Shown piece by piece: positions 40,457-48,610 of a DNA stretch of 64,000 nucleotides. The DNA comes from Rhodococcus sp. HM1 (lineage in GTDB: Bacteria > Actinomycetota > Actinomycetes > Mycobacteriales > Mycobacteriaceae). The DNA is taken from the NCBI RefSeq assembly GCF_023218075.1, contig NZ_JALPTB010000005.1:62001-126000 (forward strand). The letters are read 5' to 3'. Below the pieces are notes generated by a model. It ran no database searches and was not told the origin of the DNA. It saw only the letters and a program-made list of their open reading frames with translations. Within the stretch, counting starts at the first letter, position 1. The number at the start of each line of letters is the position of its first letter. The position numbers were made by a program, and so were the translations under genes.

Positions 40457-41509
40457 TCAGGTGTGCGCAGGAAGTGCGCCGTGCTCACCGAGCCGCGGCG
40501 GCGCGCCGTAGACCGGTTCGTAGCCGGCGACCTTGATGGGACTGCCGACGAGCCGGAAATCGCCCGCCGTGACCACGGCCTCGGGGGTCTGAGCGAGCGC
40601 CTCCGGCAACGACCGGACCGCCGCGGACGGCACGCCGAGCGGCCGCAGTCGCGCTTCCCACCCCGCGGCGGTGTCGGTCGCGAGCGCCGCGGTCACCGCG
40701 GCGAGCACCTCGTCGCGGTTCTGCGCCCGCTCGGCCATCGTCGCGAATCCGTCGATACCCGCTTCCTTCGCGAACGACCGCCAGAACCCGTCGTGCGTGA
40801 CGAACAGCGCCAGATACCCCTCCGCGGTCGGAAAGAGTTGCGCCGGAACGTAGTACGAGTGTGCACCGTACGGCATGCGCCGCGGCTCGGTGCCCTCGTT
40901 GAGATAGGCGGACGCGCGGTAGTTGAGCTGCGAGAGCATGACGTCGCGCAACGACACGTCGACCTGCCCGCCGCGGCCGGAGACGATCTGGGCGAGCAGA
41001 CCCAGCGCCGCGGTCAAGCCCGTGGAATTGTCCGCCGCCGAATAGCCGGGCAAGGTCGGCGGACCGTCCGGGTCGCCGGTGAGCGCGGCCACCCCGGTCT
41101 CCGCCTGGATGACGTAGTCGAACGCCGGGTCGTCGCCGGAGTCGAGACCGTAGCCGGTGAGCGCGACGCACACGATCTTGTCGTTGAACCTGCGCAGAGC
41201 GTCGTACGTCAGACCGTACTTGCGGATCGCCGACGGCTTGAGATTGACCAGCAGCGCATGGGATTCGGCGGCGAGCTCACCGAGCCGGCGTTGCCCCTCG
41301 TCGCTGCCGAGATCGAGGCAGATGCTGCGCTTGCCGCGATTGAGGCTCGCGAAGTAGGCGTCGCTGACCTGACGCGAGAGGTCGCCGGTCGGGGGTTCGA
41401 CCTTGGTGACCTCCGCGCCGAGATCGGCCAGCATCATCGTCGCGTACGGCCCGGCGAGGATGTGGCCGACCTCGAGGATCTTGATTCCCGCGAGCGGACC
41501 CGCACTCAC
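40457..41509 (-). CDS. Class III CoA transferase (CaiB/BaiF family)
   Basis: A 350-residue family III CoA transferase: LEVGHILAGPYATMMLADLGAEVTKVEPP, SLNRGKRSICLDLGSDEGQ, then GYSAADNSTGLTAALGLLAQ where the catalytic Asp is expected. It is about 60 residues shorter than the copy at 8259. GTG 41509 overlaps the upstream luciferase-like gene stop (GTGA). It probably moves CoA between the acids of this pathway, for example onto a late dicarboxylate. Last gene of the mutase operon. Confidence 0.86.
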   Translation of the reverse strand: MSAGPLAGIKILEVGHILAGPYATMMLADLGAEVTKVEPPTGDLSRQVSDAYFASLNRGKRSICLDLGSDEGQRRLGELAAESHALLVNLKPSAIRKYGLTYDALRRFNDKIVCVALTGYGLDSGDDPAFDYVIQAETGVAALTGDPDGPPTLPGYSAADNSTGLTAALGLLAQIVSGRGGQVDVSLRDVMLSQLNYRASAYLNEGTEPRRMPYGAHSYYVPAQLFPTAEGYLALFVTHDGFWRSFAKEAGIDGFATMAERAQNRDEVLAAVTAALATDTAAGWEARLRPLGVPSAAVRSLPEALAQTPEAVVTAGDFRLVGSPIKVAGYEPVYGAPPRLGEHGALPAHT

Positions 41510-42462
41510 CGCAGTTCCTTGACGAGTTCCGAAACGACCTCGCGAGTACGGTATTTGGACGCGACGAGTTCGTCGCGGGTGTTGCCGATCGGCAGCAGCC
41601 GCATCGACAGGTCGGTCACCCCCGCCTCCTCGTACCGGCGGAACCCGGCGAGGATCGCGTCCTCGTCGCCGACGATGGCCATGTCGCCGATGTCCTTCGA
41701 CTCGCCGTGTTCGAGGAGCCGCTGGTAGTTCGGGGAGATCTCGGCCTCGGCGAGGATCCGGTTGGCGCGTTCACGGGCGACGTCGACCTCCGACGGTGCG
41801 CACAGGCACACCGGCACACCCGCGATGATCCGCGGACTCGGTCGTCCGGCGTCCGCAGCGGCCTTGGTGATACGCGGTGCGATGTGCTCACCGATCGCGC
41901 GTTCGTCGGCCATCCAGAGCACGGTGCCGTCGGCGCGTTCCCCGGCGATCTTCAGCATGACCGGTCCGAGCGCGGCGACGAGCACCGGCATCGGGGCCAC
42001 GGGTGCGATGTCGAGCGGATTGTGCACCGTGAACGTGTCGTTCTCGACGTCGATCGAGCCGGGCAGATCCTTGATCGCACCGAGCACCTCGAGGTAGTCC
42101 CGGGTGAACTTGGCGGGCTTGTCGTAGGGCAGACCCAGCATGTCCTGGACGATCCAGTGATGCGACGGGCCGACGCCCAGCGCGAGCCGGCCACCGAGCG
42201 CGGCGTGGGTCGACAGCGCCTGGCGCACCAGATGCACCGGGTGCTGCGCCTGCAGCGGCACCACGGCGGTGCCGATCTCGATCCGCGACGTGCGGGTACC
42301 CATCAGCGCGACCGCGGTCAATGCGTCGAAGTCCGTGGGAATCTGGGGAACCCACACGGTGTCGAGGCCGGCGGCCTCCGCCCACTCGACGTCCTTCAGC
42401 ATCCGGTCGACCTTGCGAGCGGTGTCGCCCTGTTCGGGCCCGACCATCACTCCGATCCGCAC
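41506..42462 (-). CDS. Luciferase-like (LLM) F420- or FMN-dependent oxidoreductase
   Basis: A 318-residue TIM-barrel LLM protein: MRIGVMVGPEQGD, TAVALMGTRTSRIEIGTAVVPLQAQHPVHLVRQALSTHAALGGRLALGVGPSHHWIVQDMLG, and ADGTVLWMADERAIGEHI. This is the F420-type oxidoreductase signature common in mycobacteria and rhodococci (TIGR03564-like arrangement). It could reduce an enone or oxidise an alcohol with F420. It is 82 bases behind the mutase small subunit gene and overlaps the CoA-transferase start. Cofactor assignment is inferred from the family. Confidence 0.83.
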   Translation of the reverse strand: MRIGVMVGPEQGDTARKVDRMLKDVEWAEAAGLDTVWVPQIPTDFDALTAVALMGTRTSRIEIGTAVVPLQAQHPVHLVRQALSTHAALGGRLALGVGPSHHWIVQDMLGLPYDKPAKFTRDYLEVLGAIKDLPGSIDVENDTFTVHNPLDIAPVAPMPVLVAALGPVMLKIAGERADGTVLWMADERAIGEHIAPRITKAAADAGRPSPRIIAGVPVCLCAPSEVDVARERANRILAEAEISPNYQRLLEHGESKDIGDMAIVGDEDAILAGFRRYEEAGVTDLSMRLLPIGNTRDELVASKYRTREVVSELVKELR

Positions 42463-42544
42463 GATTCCTCCACGTTTGTCGAGATCCGTTCCACTGCAAC
42501 CCCCGTAGGGCGTCGCGGCGGTGTTGTTGTTGACGTTGCTGCGC

Positions 42545-42946
42545 TCAGGCCGGGGTGTCGGTACCGGTCAGCTTGCGGACCTCGGTCACCAGGACGTCCA
42601 GCGGTGTGCTGGTGGGGAACACGGCCGCAGCCCCCGCGGAGAGCAGCTTCGGTACGTCGCCCTGCGGGATGGTGCCACCGACGATCACGGCGATGTCGCC
42701 GGCGTCGGCGGCCTTGAGCGCCTCGATCGTGCGGGTGGTCAGCGCGATGTGCGCACCCGAGAGGATGCTCAGGCCGACGACCGCGACGTCCTCCTGCAGC
42801 GCGATGGACACGATGTCCTCGATCTTCTGGCGGATGCCGGTGTAGATGACCTCGAATCCGGCGTCGCGCAGTGCGCGCGCGACGATCTTGGCGCCCCGGT
42901 CGTGGCCGTCGAGTCCGGGCTTGGCGACGAGGATGCGGGCGGTCAT
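42545..42946 (-). CDS. B12-binding small subunit of a split acyl-CoA mutase
   Basis: A 133-residue cobalamin-binding domain: KPGLDGHDRGAK carries the DxHxxG motif (Asp13 and His15 region, His being the lower cobalt ligand), SILSGAH matches SxL, and VGGTIP gives the GG. Such free-standing domains pair with separate large subunits in isobutyryl-, 2-hydroxyisobutyryl- and archaeal methylmalonyl-CoA mutases. ATG 42946 overlaps the large-subunit stop (TGATG). Together they shift a CoA-carbonyl group between adjacent carbons. Confidence 0.93.
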   Translation of the reverse strand: MTARILVAKPGLDGHDRGAKIVARALRDAGFEVIYTGIRQKIEDIVSIALQEDVAVVGLSILSGAHIALTTRTIEALKAADAGDIAVIVGGTIPQGDVPKLLSAGAAAVFPTSTPLDVLVTEVRKLTGTDTPA

Positions 42947-44523
42947 CAGAACACCACCGGCTGCTGGAATTCGCCCCACACGGCCTTGAGCGCGGAGACC
43001 ATTTCGCCGACGGTGCAGTACGCGTTGGCGCAGTCGATCAGTTTGTGCATGAGGTTGTCGGTTCCTTCCGCTGCGCGGGACAGGGCGGCGAGACTGGTCT
43101 TGACCAGCTCCGGATCGCGTTCGGCCTTGACCTTGGCGAGTCGCTTGAGCTGCAGCTCACGGCCTTCGGCGTCGAGCTCGTACGTGCCGATCTCCGGTGG
43201 CGGCTCGTTCGACGTGAGCTTGTTGACGCCGACGACGGTGCGCTCGCCCGCCTCGATCTGCAGGTGGAGCTTGTAGGCCTCGTCCGCGATGAGGCCCTGC
43301 AGGTAGCCGTCCTCGATCGCGCGCACCATGCCGCCGTGCTCTTCGAGATCGCTCATGATCTCGACGATCTTGGCTTCGGTCGCGTCGGTGAGCGCCTCGA
43401 CGAAGTACGAGCCGCCCAGGGGATCGGCGACCCGCGCGACCCCGGTCTCGTACGCGAGGATCTGTTGCGTGCGCAGTGCGAGCGTCGCCGATTCCTCGCT
43501 GGGCAGCGCGAACGGCTCGTCCCACGCGGCGGTGAACATCGACTGGACACCACCGAGCACCGAGGCCATCGCCTCGTAGGCGACGCGCACCAGGTTGTTC
43601 TGGGCCTGCGGGGCGTACAGCGACGCACCGCCGGCGACGCAGCCGAACCGGAACATCGACGCCTTCTCGGTCTTCGCGCCGTAGCGTTCGCGCACGATCG
43701 TCGCCCAACGGCGGCGTCCCGCACGGTATTTCGCGATCTCCTCGAAGAAGTCGCCGTGGGTGTAGAAGAAGAACGAGATCTGCGGGGCGAACTGATCGAT
43801 CGTCATGCGTCCGCGTTCGACGACGGTGTCGCAGTAGGTGACGCCGTCGGCGAGGGTGAACGCCATCTCCTGCACGGCGTTCGCACCGGCGTCGCGGAAG
43901 TGCGCGCCCGCCACCGAGATCGCGTTGAACCGCGGAACTTCCGCGGCGCAGAACTCGATGGTGTCGGCGATCAGCCGCAGCGACGGTTCGGGCGGCCAGA
44001 TCCAGGTGCCGCGCGAGGCGTATTCCTTGAGGATGTCGTTCTGGATCGTGCCGGTGAGCTTTTCGCGGGGCACGCCGGATTTCTCCGCGGCGGCGACGTA
44101 GAACGCGAGCAGGATCGCGGCCGTGCCGTTGATGGTGAAGCTGGTGCTGATCTTGTCGAGCGGGATGCCGTCGAACAGGATCTCGGCGTCGGCGAGGGTG
44201 TCGACGGCGACGCCGACACGTCCGACCTCCTCACCGTATTCCGGGTCGTCGGAGTCGTAGCCGCACTGGGTGGGCAGGTCGAGCGCGACGGACAACCCGG
44301 TGCCGCCCTGGTCGAGGAGATACCGGTAGCGCCGGTTGGATTCCTCGGCGGTCCCGAATCCGGAGTACTGGCGGAACGTCCACAGCCGACCGCGATAGCC
44401 GGTCGCGAAGTTGCCGCGGGTGAAGGGGAATTCGCCCGGTGCAGGCGGTTCGCCGACTCTGTCGGCCGGTCCGTACACCGCATCCAGGGGGATTCCCGAC
44501 GAGGTCTCAGCGAAATCGGTCAC
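42946..44523 (-). CDS. Split acyl-CoA mutase large subunit, methylmalonyl-CoA-type active site
   Basis: A 525-residue TIM-barrel mutase subunit. RLWTFRQYSGFGTAEESN (46-63) and GYDSDDP (88-94) are the CoA/substrate region; TGTIQNDILKEYASRGTW and WPPEPS follow. The residues that select substrate are Tyr53 and Arg171, as in methylmalonyl-CoA mutase, not Phe/Gln (isobutyryl-CoA) or Ile/Gln (2-hydroxyisobutyryl-CoA). His208 in SVAGAHF matches the catalytic histidine. Arg171 would bind a carboxylate, so a (substituted) methylmalonyl/succinyl-CoA is the likely substrate. GTG 44523 was chosen; longer frames run through the operator. First gene of a minus operon with small subunit, LLM and CoA transferase. 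Confidence 0.93.
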   Translation of the reverse strand: MTDFAETSSGIPLDAVYGPADRVGEPPAPGEFPFTRGNFATGYRGRLWTFRQYSGFGTAEESNRRYRYLLDQGGTGLSVALDLPTQCGYDSDDPEYGEEVGRVGVAVDTLADAEILFDGIPLDKISTSFTINGTAAILLAFYVAAAEKSGVPREKLTGTIQNDILKEYASRGTWIWPPEPSLRLIADTIEFCAAEVPRFNAISVAGAHFRDAGANAVQEMAFTLADGVTYCDTVVERGRMTIDQFAPQISFFFYTHGDFFEEIAKYRAGRRRWATIVRERYGAKTEKASMFRFGCVAGGASLYAPQAQNNLVRVAYEAMASVLGGVQSMFTAAWDEPFALPSEESATLALRTQQILAYETGVARVADPLGGSYFVEALTDATEAKIVEIMSDLEEHGGMVRAIEDGYLQGLIADEAYKLHLQIEAGERTVVGVNKLTSNEPPPEIGTYELDAEGRELQLKRLAKVKAERDPELVKTSLAALSRAAEGTDNLMHKLIDCANAYCTVGEMVSALKAVWGEFQQPVVF

Positions 44524-44548
44524 GCCGGATACGATACTTGCAGAAAAT

Positions 44549-44575
44549 GAGAATGCCAATATCATCAGCGAGAAC
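44549..44575. promoter_or_regulatory. Palindromic operator between mutase and SDR-ferredoxin operons
   Basis: GAGAAT-GCC-AATATC at 44549-44563 matches 10 of 12 positions. A half-site GAGAAC starts at 44570, 21 bases on. The mutase GTG is 25 bases to the left and the SDR ATG 45 bases to the right. Confidence 0.72.
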
Positions 44576-44608
44576 GCTGCGTGTGAACCACCGATTGCAG
44601 GGAGAACG

Positions 44609-45439
44609 ATGTCGAGCCAGCCGAATCCACTGTCCGACCGCACCATGGTGATCTCCGGTGCCAGCCGCGGGATCGGCCTGGCCATCGCGGTCGCCGCGGC
44701 GAGACAGGGCGCCAACGTCGTTCTGCTCGCCAAGACCGCCGAGCCCCACCCGAAACTCCAGGGCACCGTCCACACCGCCGTCGCGGACATCGAGGCGGCC
44801 GGCGGCAAGGCCGTGGCCGTGGTCGGCGACGTCCGAAACGAGGACGACGTCCAGCGGCTGATCGACACCGCGGTCGAGCGGTTCGGCGGCATCGACATCT
44901 GCGTGAACAACGCGAGCGCGATCGCGACGGGTGCAACCGAGGACCTGCCGGTCAAGCGGTACGACCTCATGCAGGAGATCAACTGCCGCGGCACGTTCCT
45001 CATGACGAAGGCCTCGGTTCCGCACCTCCGCAAGTCCGCGAACCCGCACATCCTGACCGTCTCACCGCCGGTCAACATGAACCCCTACTGGCTCGGAGTC
45101 CACCCGGCCTACACCCTGTCGAAGTACGGGATGTCGCTGCTGACATTGGGTTTCGCTGCCGAGTACGCCGGGGACGGGATCGCCGCGAACTGCCTGTGGC
45201 CGCAGACCTTCATCGCGACCTCCGCGGTCGCGAACATGAAGGACGGGGACACGCTCCTGTCGTCCTCGCGCAGCCCCGAGATCATGGCCGATGCCGCGGT
45301 CGAGATCCTCGGCCGTCCCGCGAGGGAGACCACCGGCCGGTGCTTCATCGACGCCGACGTGCTCACCGAGGCCGGGGTCACCGACCTGTCGCGCTACGGC
45401 GGCGGCGACAACCCCCAGATCGACCTGTTCCTGGACTGA
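44609..45439 (+). CDS. SDR-family oxidoreductase (HSDL2-like)
   Basis: A 276-residue SDR resembling the N-terminal part of hydroxysteroid dehydrogenase-like protein 2: ISGASRGIGLAIAVAAARQGANVVLLAKTAEPHPKLQGTVHTAVADIEAAGG, NNASAI, HPAYTLSKYGMSLLTLGFA with Tyr-x3-Lys, and a C-terminal EILGRPARETTGRCFIDADVL. The PHPKLQGT loop is a hallmark of that branch. ATG 44609 follows AGGGAGAAC. It heads a short plus operon with the Bfd-type ferredoxin. Substrate unknown; a long-chain or ring hydroxy intermediate is likely from context. Confidence 0.87.
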   Translation: MSSQPNPLSDRTMVISGASRGIGLAIAVAAARQGANVVLLAKTAEPHPKLQGTVHTAVADIEAAGGKAVAVVGDVRNEDDVQRLIDTAVERFGGIDICVNNASAIATGATEDLPVKRYDLMQEINCRGTFLMTKASVPHLRKSANPHILTVSPPVNMNPYWLGVHPAYTLSKYGMSLLTLGFAAEYAGDGIAANCLWPQTFIATSAVANMKDGDTLLSSSRSPEIMADAAVEILGRPARETTGRCFIDADVLTEAGVTDLSRYGGGDNPQIDLFLD

Positions 45440-45450
45440 CGGAGCGTGCG

Positions 45451-45618
45451 ATGTACATCTGCCTGTGCCACGGCGTCACCGGCGACACCGTGAGCGAAAT
45501 CGTCGACCGGGGTGCGCACAGTTCGAAGGAGATCGCCGCGGCGTGCGGGGCGGGCTCCGATTGCGGGCGGTGCCGGCGGACCGTGCGGTCGATCATCGCG
45601 CAGCACAGCGCCACATAG
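45451..45618 (+). CDS. Bfd-type [2Fe-2S] ferredoxin
   Basis: A 55-residue BFD domain: Cys4-x-Cys6 in MYICLCHGVT and Cys38-x2-Cys41 after GAGSDCGRC, followed by a short basic helix. The length and spacing are those of bacterioferritin-associated ferredoxin, but no bacterioferritin gene is nearby; it lies 11 bases after a catabolic SDR and under the cluster operator. It may carry electrons for a cluster enzyme such as the oxygenase. GGAG precedes the ATG. Confidence 0.85.
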   Translation: MYICLCHGVTGDTVSEIVDRGAHSSKEIAAACGAGSDCGRCRRTVRSIIAQHSAT

Positions 45619-45635
45619 CACCACACCGACGACAA

Positions 45636-45670
45636 ACGCGCCCCCACCTCTCACGGAGGTGGCGGCGCGT
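45636..45670. terminator. Terminator hairpin at the cluster's right end
   Basis: ACGCGCCcCCACCTC (45636-45650) pairs with GAGGTGGcGGCGCGT (45656-45670) with one mismatch, loop TCACG, then TCTCGTT. It separates the ferredoxin gene from the convergent L,D-transpeptidase gene and marks the right border of the catabolic cluster. Confidence 0.75.
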
Positions 45671-45699
45671 TCTCGTTGCGTATCAGGAACTTTCGCGGA

Positions 45700-46626
45700 T
45701 CAGAGGTTCCAGTCCCCGAGGCCGTCCCAGCCGTTCAGCACACCGCCGTCGGTGTTCTGCACGATGACCGGATCGCCCTTCTGGGCGTTCTCGAAGAACC
45801 ACTTGCCGTCCTCGGTGCTCACGTTGAGGCAACCGTGGCTGACGTTGGTATTGCCCTGCGCCCACTCCGACCACGGCGCGGCGTGAACGAAGATGCCGCT
45901 GTTGGAGATTCGCGTCGCGTACTCGACGTAGGTGCGGTAGCCCTCCGGGGAGTCCACGGGCACCCCGTAGGTGGACGAGTCCATGTACATGTCCCGGAAA
46001 CGCTCGCCGACGATGTACGTGCCGTTGGGCGTTTCGTGGCCGGGCTTGCCGAACGACGTCGGCATCGTCCGCACGACCTCGCCGTTGCGGGTCACCGTGA
46101 CGGTCTTGGTGTTGTCGTCCGCCACGGTGATCTGCGCGTCACCGATCGTGAACGACGAGTGGGTGTCGCCGGCGGCGACCGTGACCTGCGTGTGGGCGGG
46201 CCAGAACTCGAACGGACGCCACCGCACCTGGCGATCGGAGGCCCAGTAGAAGTGGCCGCCGACGGCGGGGCTGGTCGTGATCGAGATGGCGCGCTCCGCG
46301 GCCGCGCGGTCGCTGATCGGCTCGTTGAAGCGGATGATGATCGGCTGGGCGACACCGACCGTCTCACCGTTGGTCGGGTTCACCGACGGCGCCGAGAACG
46401 GCGCCACCACGGGAGCCGGCGGCGCCGTGGGCACCTGCCCGCCCAGTCCGGGGAAGACCTCTTGAATGCTCGGCAGCTCCGGGCCCCCGGGCCACAGCGG
46501 CGCTGCGCCGGCGGGACCGACGAGCGTGAGTGTGGCGGCGGTGGTACCGATCAGTGCGGTGGCAACTCGCCCGGACCATCGTCCGGCCCGGTTCCCACCG
46601 GTCACCCGAACCTGCTTCAAGGACAT
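45700..46626 (-). CDS. L,D-transpeptidase (LdtB-like), secreted
   Basis: A 308-residue cell-wall enzyme forming 3->3 peptidoglycan cross-links. A signal peptide with basic start (RAGRWSGR) and hydrophobic core ends at about AGAAP. An immunoglobulin-like bacterial Ig domain follows (SVNPTNGETVGVAQPIIIRFNEPISD), then the YkuD catalytic domain with HETPNGTYIVGER, FVHAAPWS and the SHGCLNVS motif with catalytic His and Cys. ATG 46626 was chosen; ATG 46638 is possible. No lipobox was seen. Not part of the catabolic cluster. Confidence 0.88.
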   Translation of the reverse strand: MSLKQVRVTGGNRAGRWSGRVATALIGTTAATLTLVGPAGAAPLWPGGPELPSIQEVFPGLGGQVPTAPPAPVVAPFSAPSVNPTNGETVGVAQPIIIRFNEPISDRAAAERAISITTSPAVGGHFYWASDRQVRWRPFEFWPAHTQVTVAAGDTHSSFTIGDAQITVADDNTKTVTVTRNGEVVRTMPTSFGKPGHETPNGTYIVGERFRDMYMDSSTYGVPVDSPEGYRTYVEYATRISNSGIFVHAAPWSEWAQGNTNVSHGCLNVSTEDGKWFFENAQKGDPVIVQNTDGGVLNGWDGLGDWNL

Positions 46627-46781
46627 GCTCCAACCCATCGTGTAGACCGTGCGCTGCCTCTCTGCCTGCCCCGATCGCAGCGCTTCGTGCCCACCCATTA
46701 GACACAGCGCCATGCCGGACCGCCAATCGAGCGGCCCGGCTCACACTCGCTTTTCGGTGCGTTCGTGCAGGTCGGAGGGTG

Positions 46782-48461
46782 TCAGGATTCCAGCCGCGAG
46801 GCCTCGAGCATCTCGGCGACGGACACGAACTTCTGCCGTGCCTTCCCCGCTGCAGCACCACGGGAACGTTCCTGCTTGTCGATCCTCTGCCAACCGCTGT
46901 AGTCGACGAACCCGGGCCGGCGCTCGGCGACGAGCGTCGCGAGCTTCTCCCGGTCCTCGGCCGGGGTGGCGAGCCGGCCGGCGACGAAGTCGTCGATGAG
47001 CCGCTCGACGGTCTGCGCCGAGCACTGCTTGTTGGTTCCGATCACACCGCTCGGGCCACGCTTGATCCAGCCGGCGGTGTAGACGCCCGTGAGCGGCTCC
47101 CCGGTCTGCGGGTCGACGACGCGACCCTCCTTGTTGGGGATCACGCCGCGACGCTCGTCGAAGGGAAGATCCGCCAGCGGCGTGCCGCGGTAGCCGATCG
47201 ACCGGAGCACCAGACCGGTTTCGATCGTCTCGCGTTCACCGGTGGGCCGGGCCTCGAGGCGTCCGTCGACCTCGACGAGTTCGTTGCGTTCGAGGGTGAT
47301 CGACTCGACCTTGCCGTCGCCGTTGATCTCCACCGGCGAGGCGAGGTAGCGCAGCACGATGCGCTTGTTGCCCTCGGTGGGCGTGCGTCGTGCGAATCCT
47401 TCGGCCTGCTCGACCTTCAGGGCGATGCGCGGTTCGCAGTCGGGATCGTCGAGAAGCGCACGGCTGGCCGGATCGAGCTCGACCTCGGCGGGATCGACGA
47501 TCACGTCGATGCCGCGAAGTTGCCCGAGCGCGAGCAGTTCCGGATTCGTGTAGGCGGCCTGGGCGGGACCACGACGGCCCACGATGACGACCTCGCGGAT
47601 GTTCGAATTACGCAGGGCCTCCACGGCGTGGTCGGCCATGTCGGTGCGGGCGAAGATCTCCGGATCCATCACGAGTGCGCGGGCGACGTCGAGCGCGACG
47701 TTGCCGTTGCCGATGATCACCGCGCGCTCGCCGGACAGGTCGAACTGCCGGTCCGCGTAGTCGGGGTGCCCGTTGTACCAGGAAACGAACTCCGTTGCGG
47801 CGTGCGAACCGGGCAGCTCCTCACCCGGGACGTCCAGATGCCGGTCCCCGGCGGCCCCGACCGCGTAGATCACGGCGTGGTGGTGGGCGAGCAGTTCGTC
47901 GTGGCTGATGTGGGTGCCGACCTCGACGTCGAAGTAGCACTGGGTGTTCTTGTGGCCGATGGCGCTGCGGAACAGGTCGCCGACCGCCTTGGTGCTCTTG
48001 TGATCCGGCGCGACACCCGCACGGACGAGACCGTACGGGGTGGGAAGCCGATCGAAGATGTCGACCTCGACGCGCGGGCGGGACGTCAGTTCCATCGCGG
48101 CGTAGCAGGCGGCAGGTCCGGACCCGACGATCGCGACCCGCAGGGTGCCGAGCTCGGCAGGAATCTTCCTGCGCTCACGCAGTTCCGGCCAGTCCGGGCC
48201 GATCGGGTACCGCTCGTAGTAGTCCGCGGCGATCTTCAGGTAGGGCTCGTGTTCGGCGGCCAGCTCGTTGTCCGCGGAGATGGCGTCGACCGGGCATTCG
48301 TCCACGCAGGCACCGCAGTCGATGCACGTTTCCGGATCGATGTAGAGCAGTTCGGTGGTGGCGAACTGCGGCTCGTCGGGTGTCGGGTGAATGCAGTTGA
48401 CCGGACAGACCTCGACGCACGACGCATCGTTACAACACGCCTGGGTGATTACATAAGCCAC
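46782..48461 (-). CDS. fprB: Ferredoxin-domain-containing NADP reductase (FprB-like)
   Basis: A 559-residue fusion: an N-terminal 7Fe-type ferredoxin (Cys9/10, Cys15, Cys19, Cys23; Cys46, Cys49, Cys52, Cys56), then an adrenodoxin-reductase-like flavoprotein with FAD motif VAIVGSGPAACYAAMEL at about 108-124, the NADP motif VIIGNGNVALDVARAL and the RRGPAQAAYTNPEL segment. The C-terminal GWIKRGPSGVIGTNK closes the FAD site. This is the architecture of mycobacterial FprB. It moves electrons between NADPH and ferredoxins, possibly for P450s. GTG 48461 has AGGCAGG ahead; TATAAC near 48514 could be its -10. Confidence 0.92.
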   Translation of the reverse strand: MAYVITQACCNDASCVEVCPVNCIHPTPDEPQFATTELLYIDPETCIDCGACVDECPVDAISADNELAAEHEPYLKIAADYYERYPIGPDWPELRERRKIPAELGTLRVAIVGSGPAACYAAMELTSRPRVEVDIFDRLPTPYGLVRAGVAPDHKSTKAVGDLFRSAIGHKNTQCYFDVEVGTHISHDELLAHHHAVIYAVGAAGDRHLDVPGEELPGSHAATEFVSWYNGHPDYADRQFDLSGERAVIIGNGNVALDVARALVMDPEIFARTDMADHAVEALRNSNIREVVIVGRRGPAQAAYTNPELLALGQLRGIDVIVDPAEVELDPASRALLDDPDCEPRIALKVEQAEGFARRTPTEGNKRIVLRYLASPVEINGDGKVESITLERNELVEVDGRLEARPTGERETIETGLVLRSIGYRGTPLADLPFDERRGVIPNKEGRVVDPQTGEPLTGVYTAGWIKRGPSGVIGTNKQCSAQTVERLIDDFVAGRLATPAEDREKLATLVAERRPGFVDYSGWQRIDKQERSRGAAAGKARQKFVSVAEMLEASRLES

Positions 48462-48610
48462 GGGTATACCTGCCTGAGAGTGCCGGTGTGATACGACGTT
48501 TCACATCCAGACTATAACGTGTTGCAGTTATGGTCGAGAATTGCCGATCACCGGCGATGCGTAGGTTTCCCGAGGGGTTCCGGTGCGGAACCGGAAGCCG
48601 AACCCGCAGT

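Noticed and set aside
39268-40488. Upstream extension of the ligase-2 frame over the reductase gene
   Set aside because: It crosses the operator at 39322 and lies antisense to a complete KshB-like reductase; homology to ligases begins only after TTG 39267.
42946-44523. Assignment as isobutyryl-CoA or 2-hydroxyisobutyryl-CoA mutase
   Set aside because: Split architecture suggested it, but the selectivity residues are Tyr53/Arg171 as in methylmalonyl-CoA mutase, not Phe/Gln or Ile/Gln.
44524-45078. Upstream extension of the mutase large-subunit frame
   Set aside because: It crosses the operator at 44549 and the antisense of the SDR gene; mutase similarity begins after GTG 44523.
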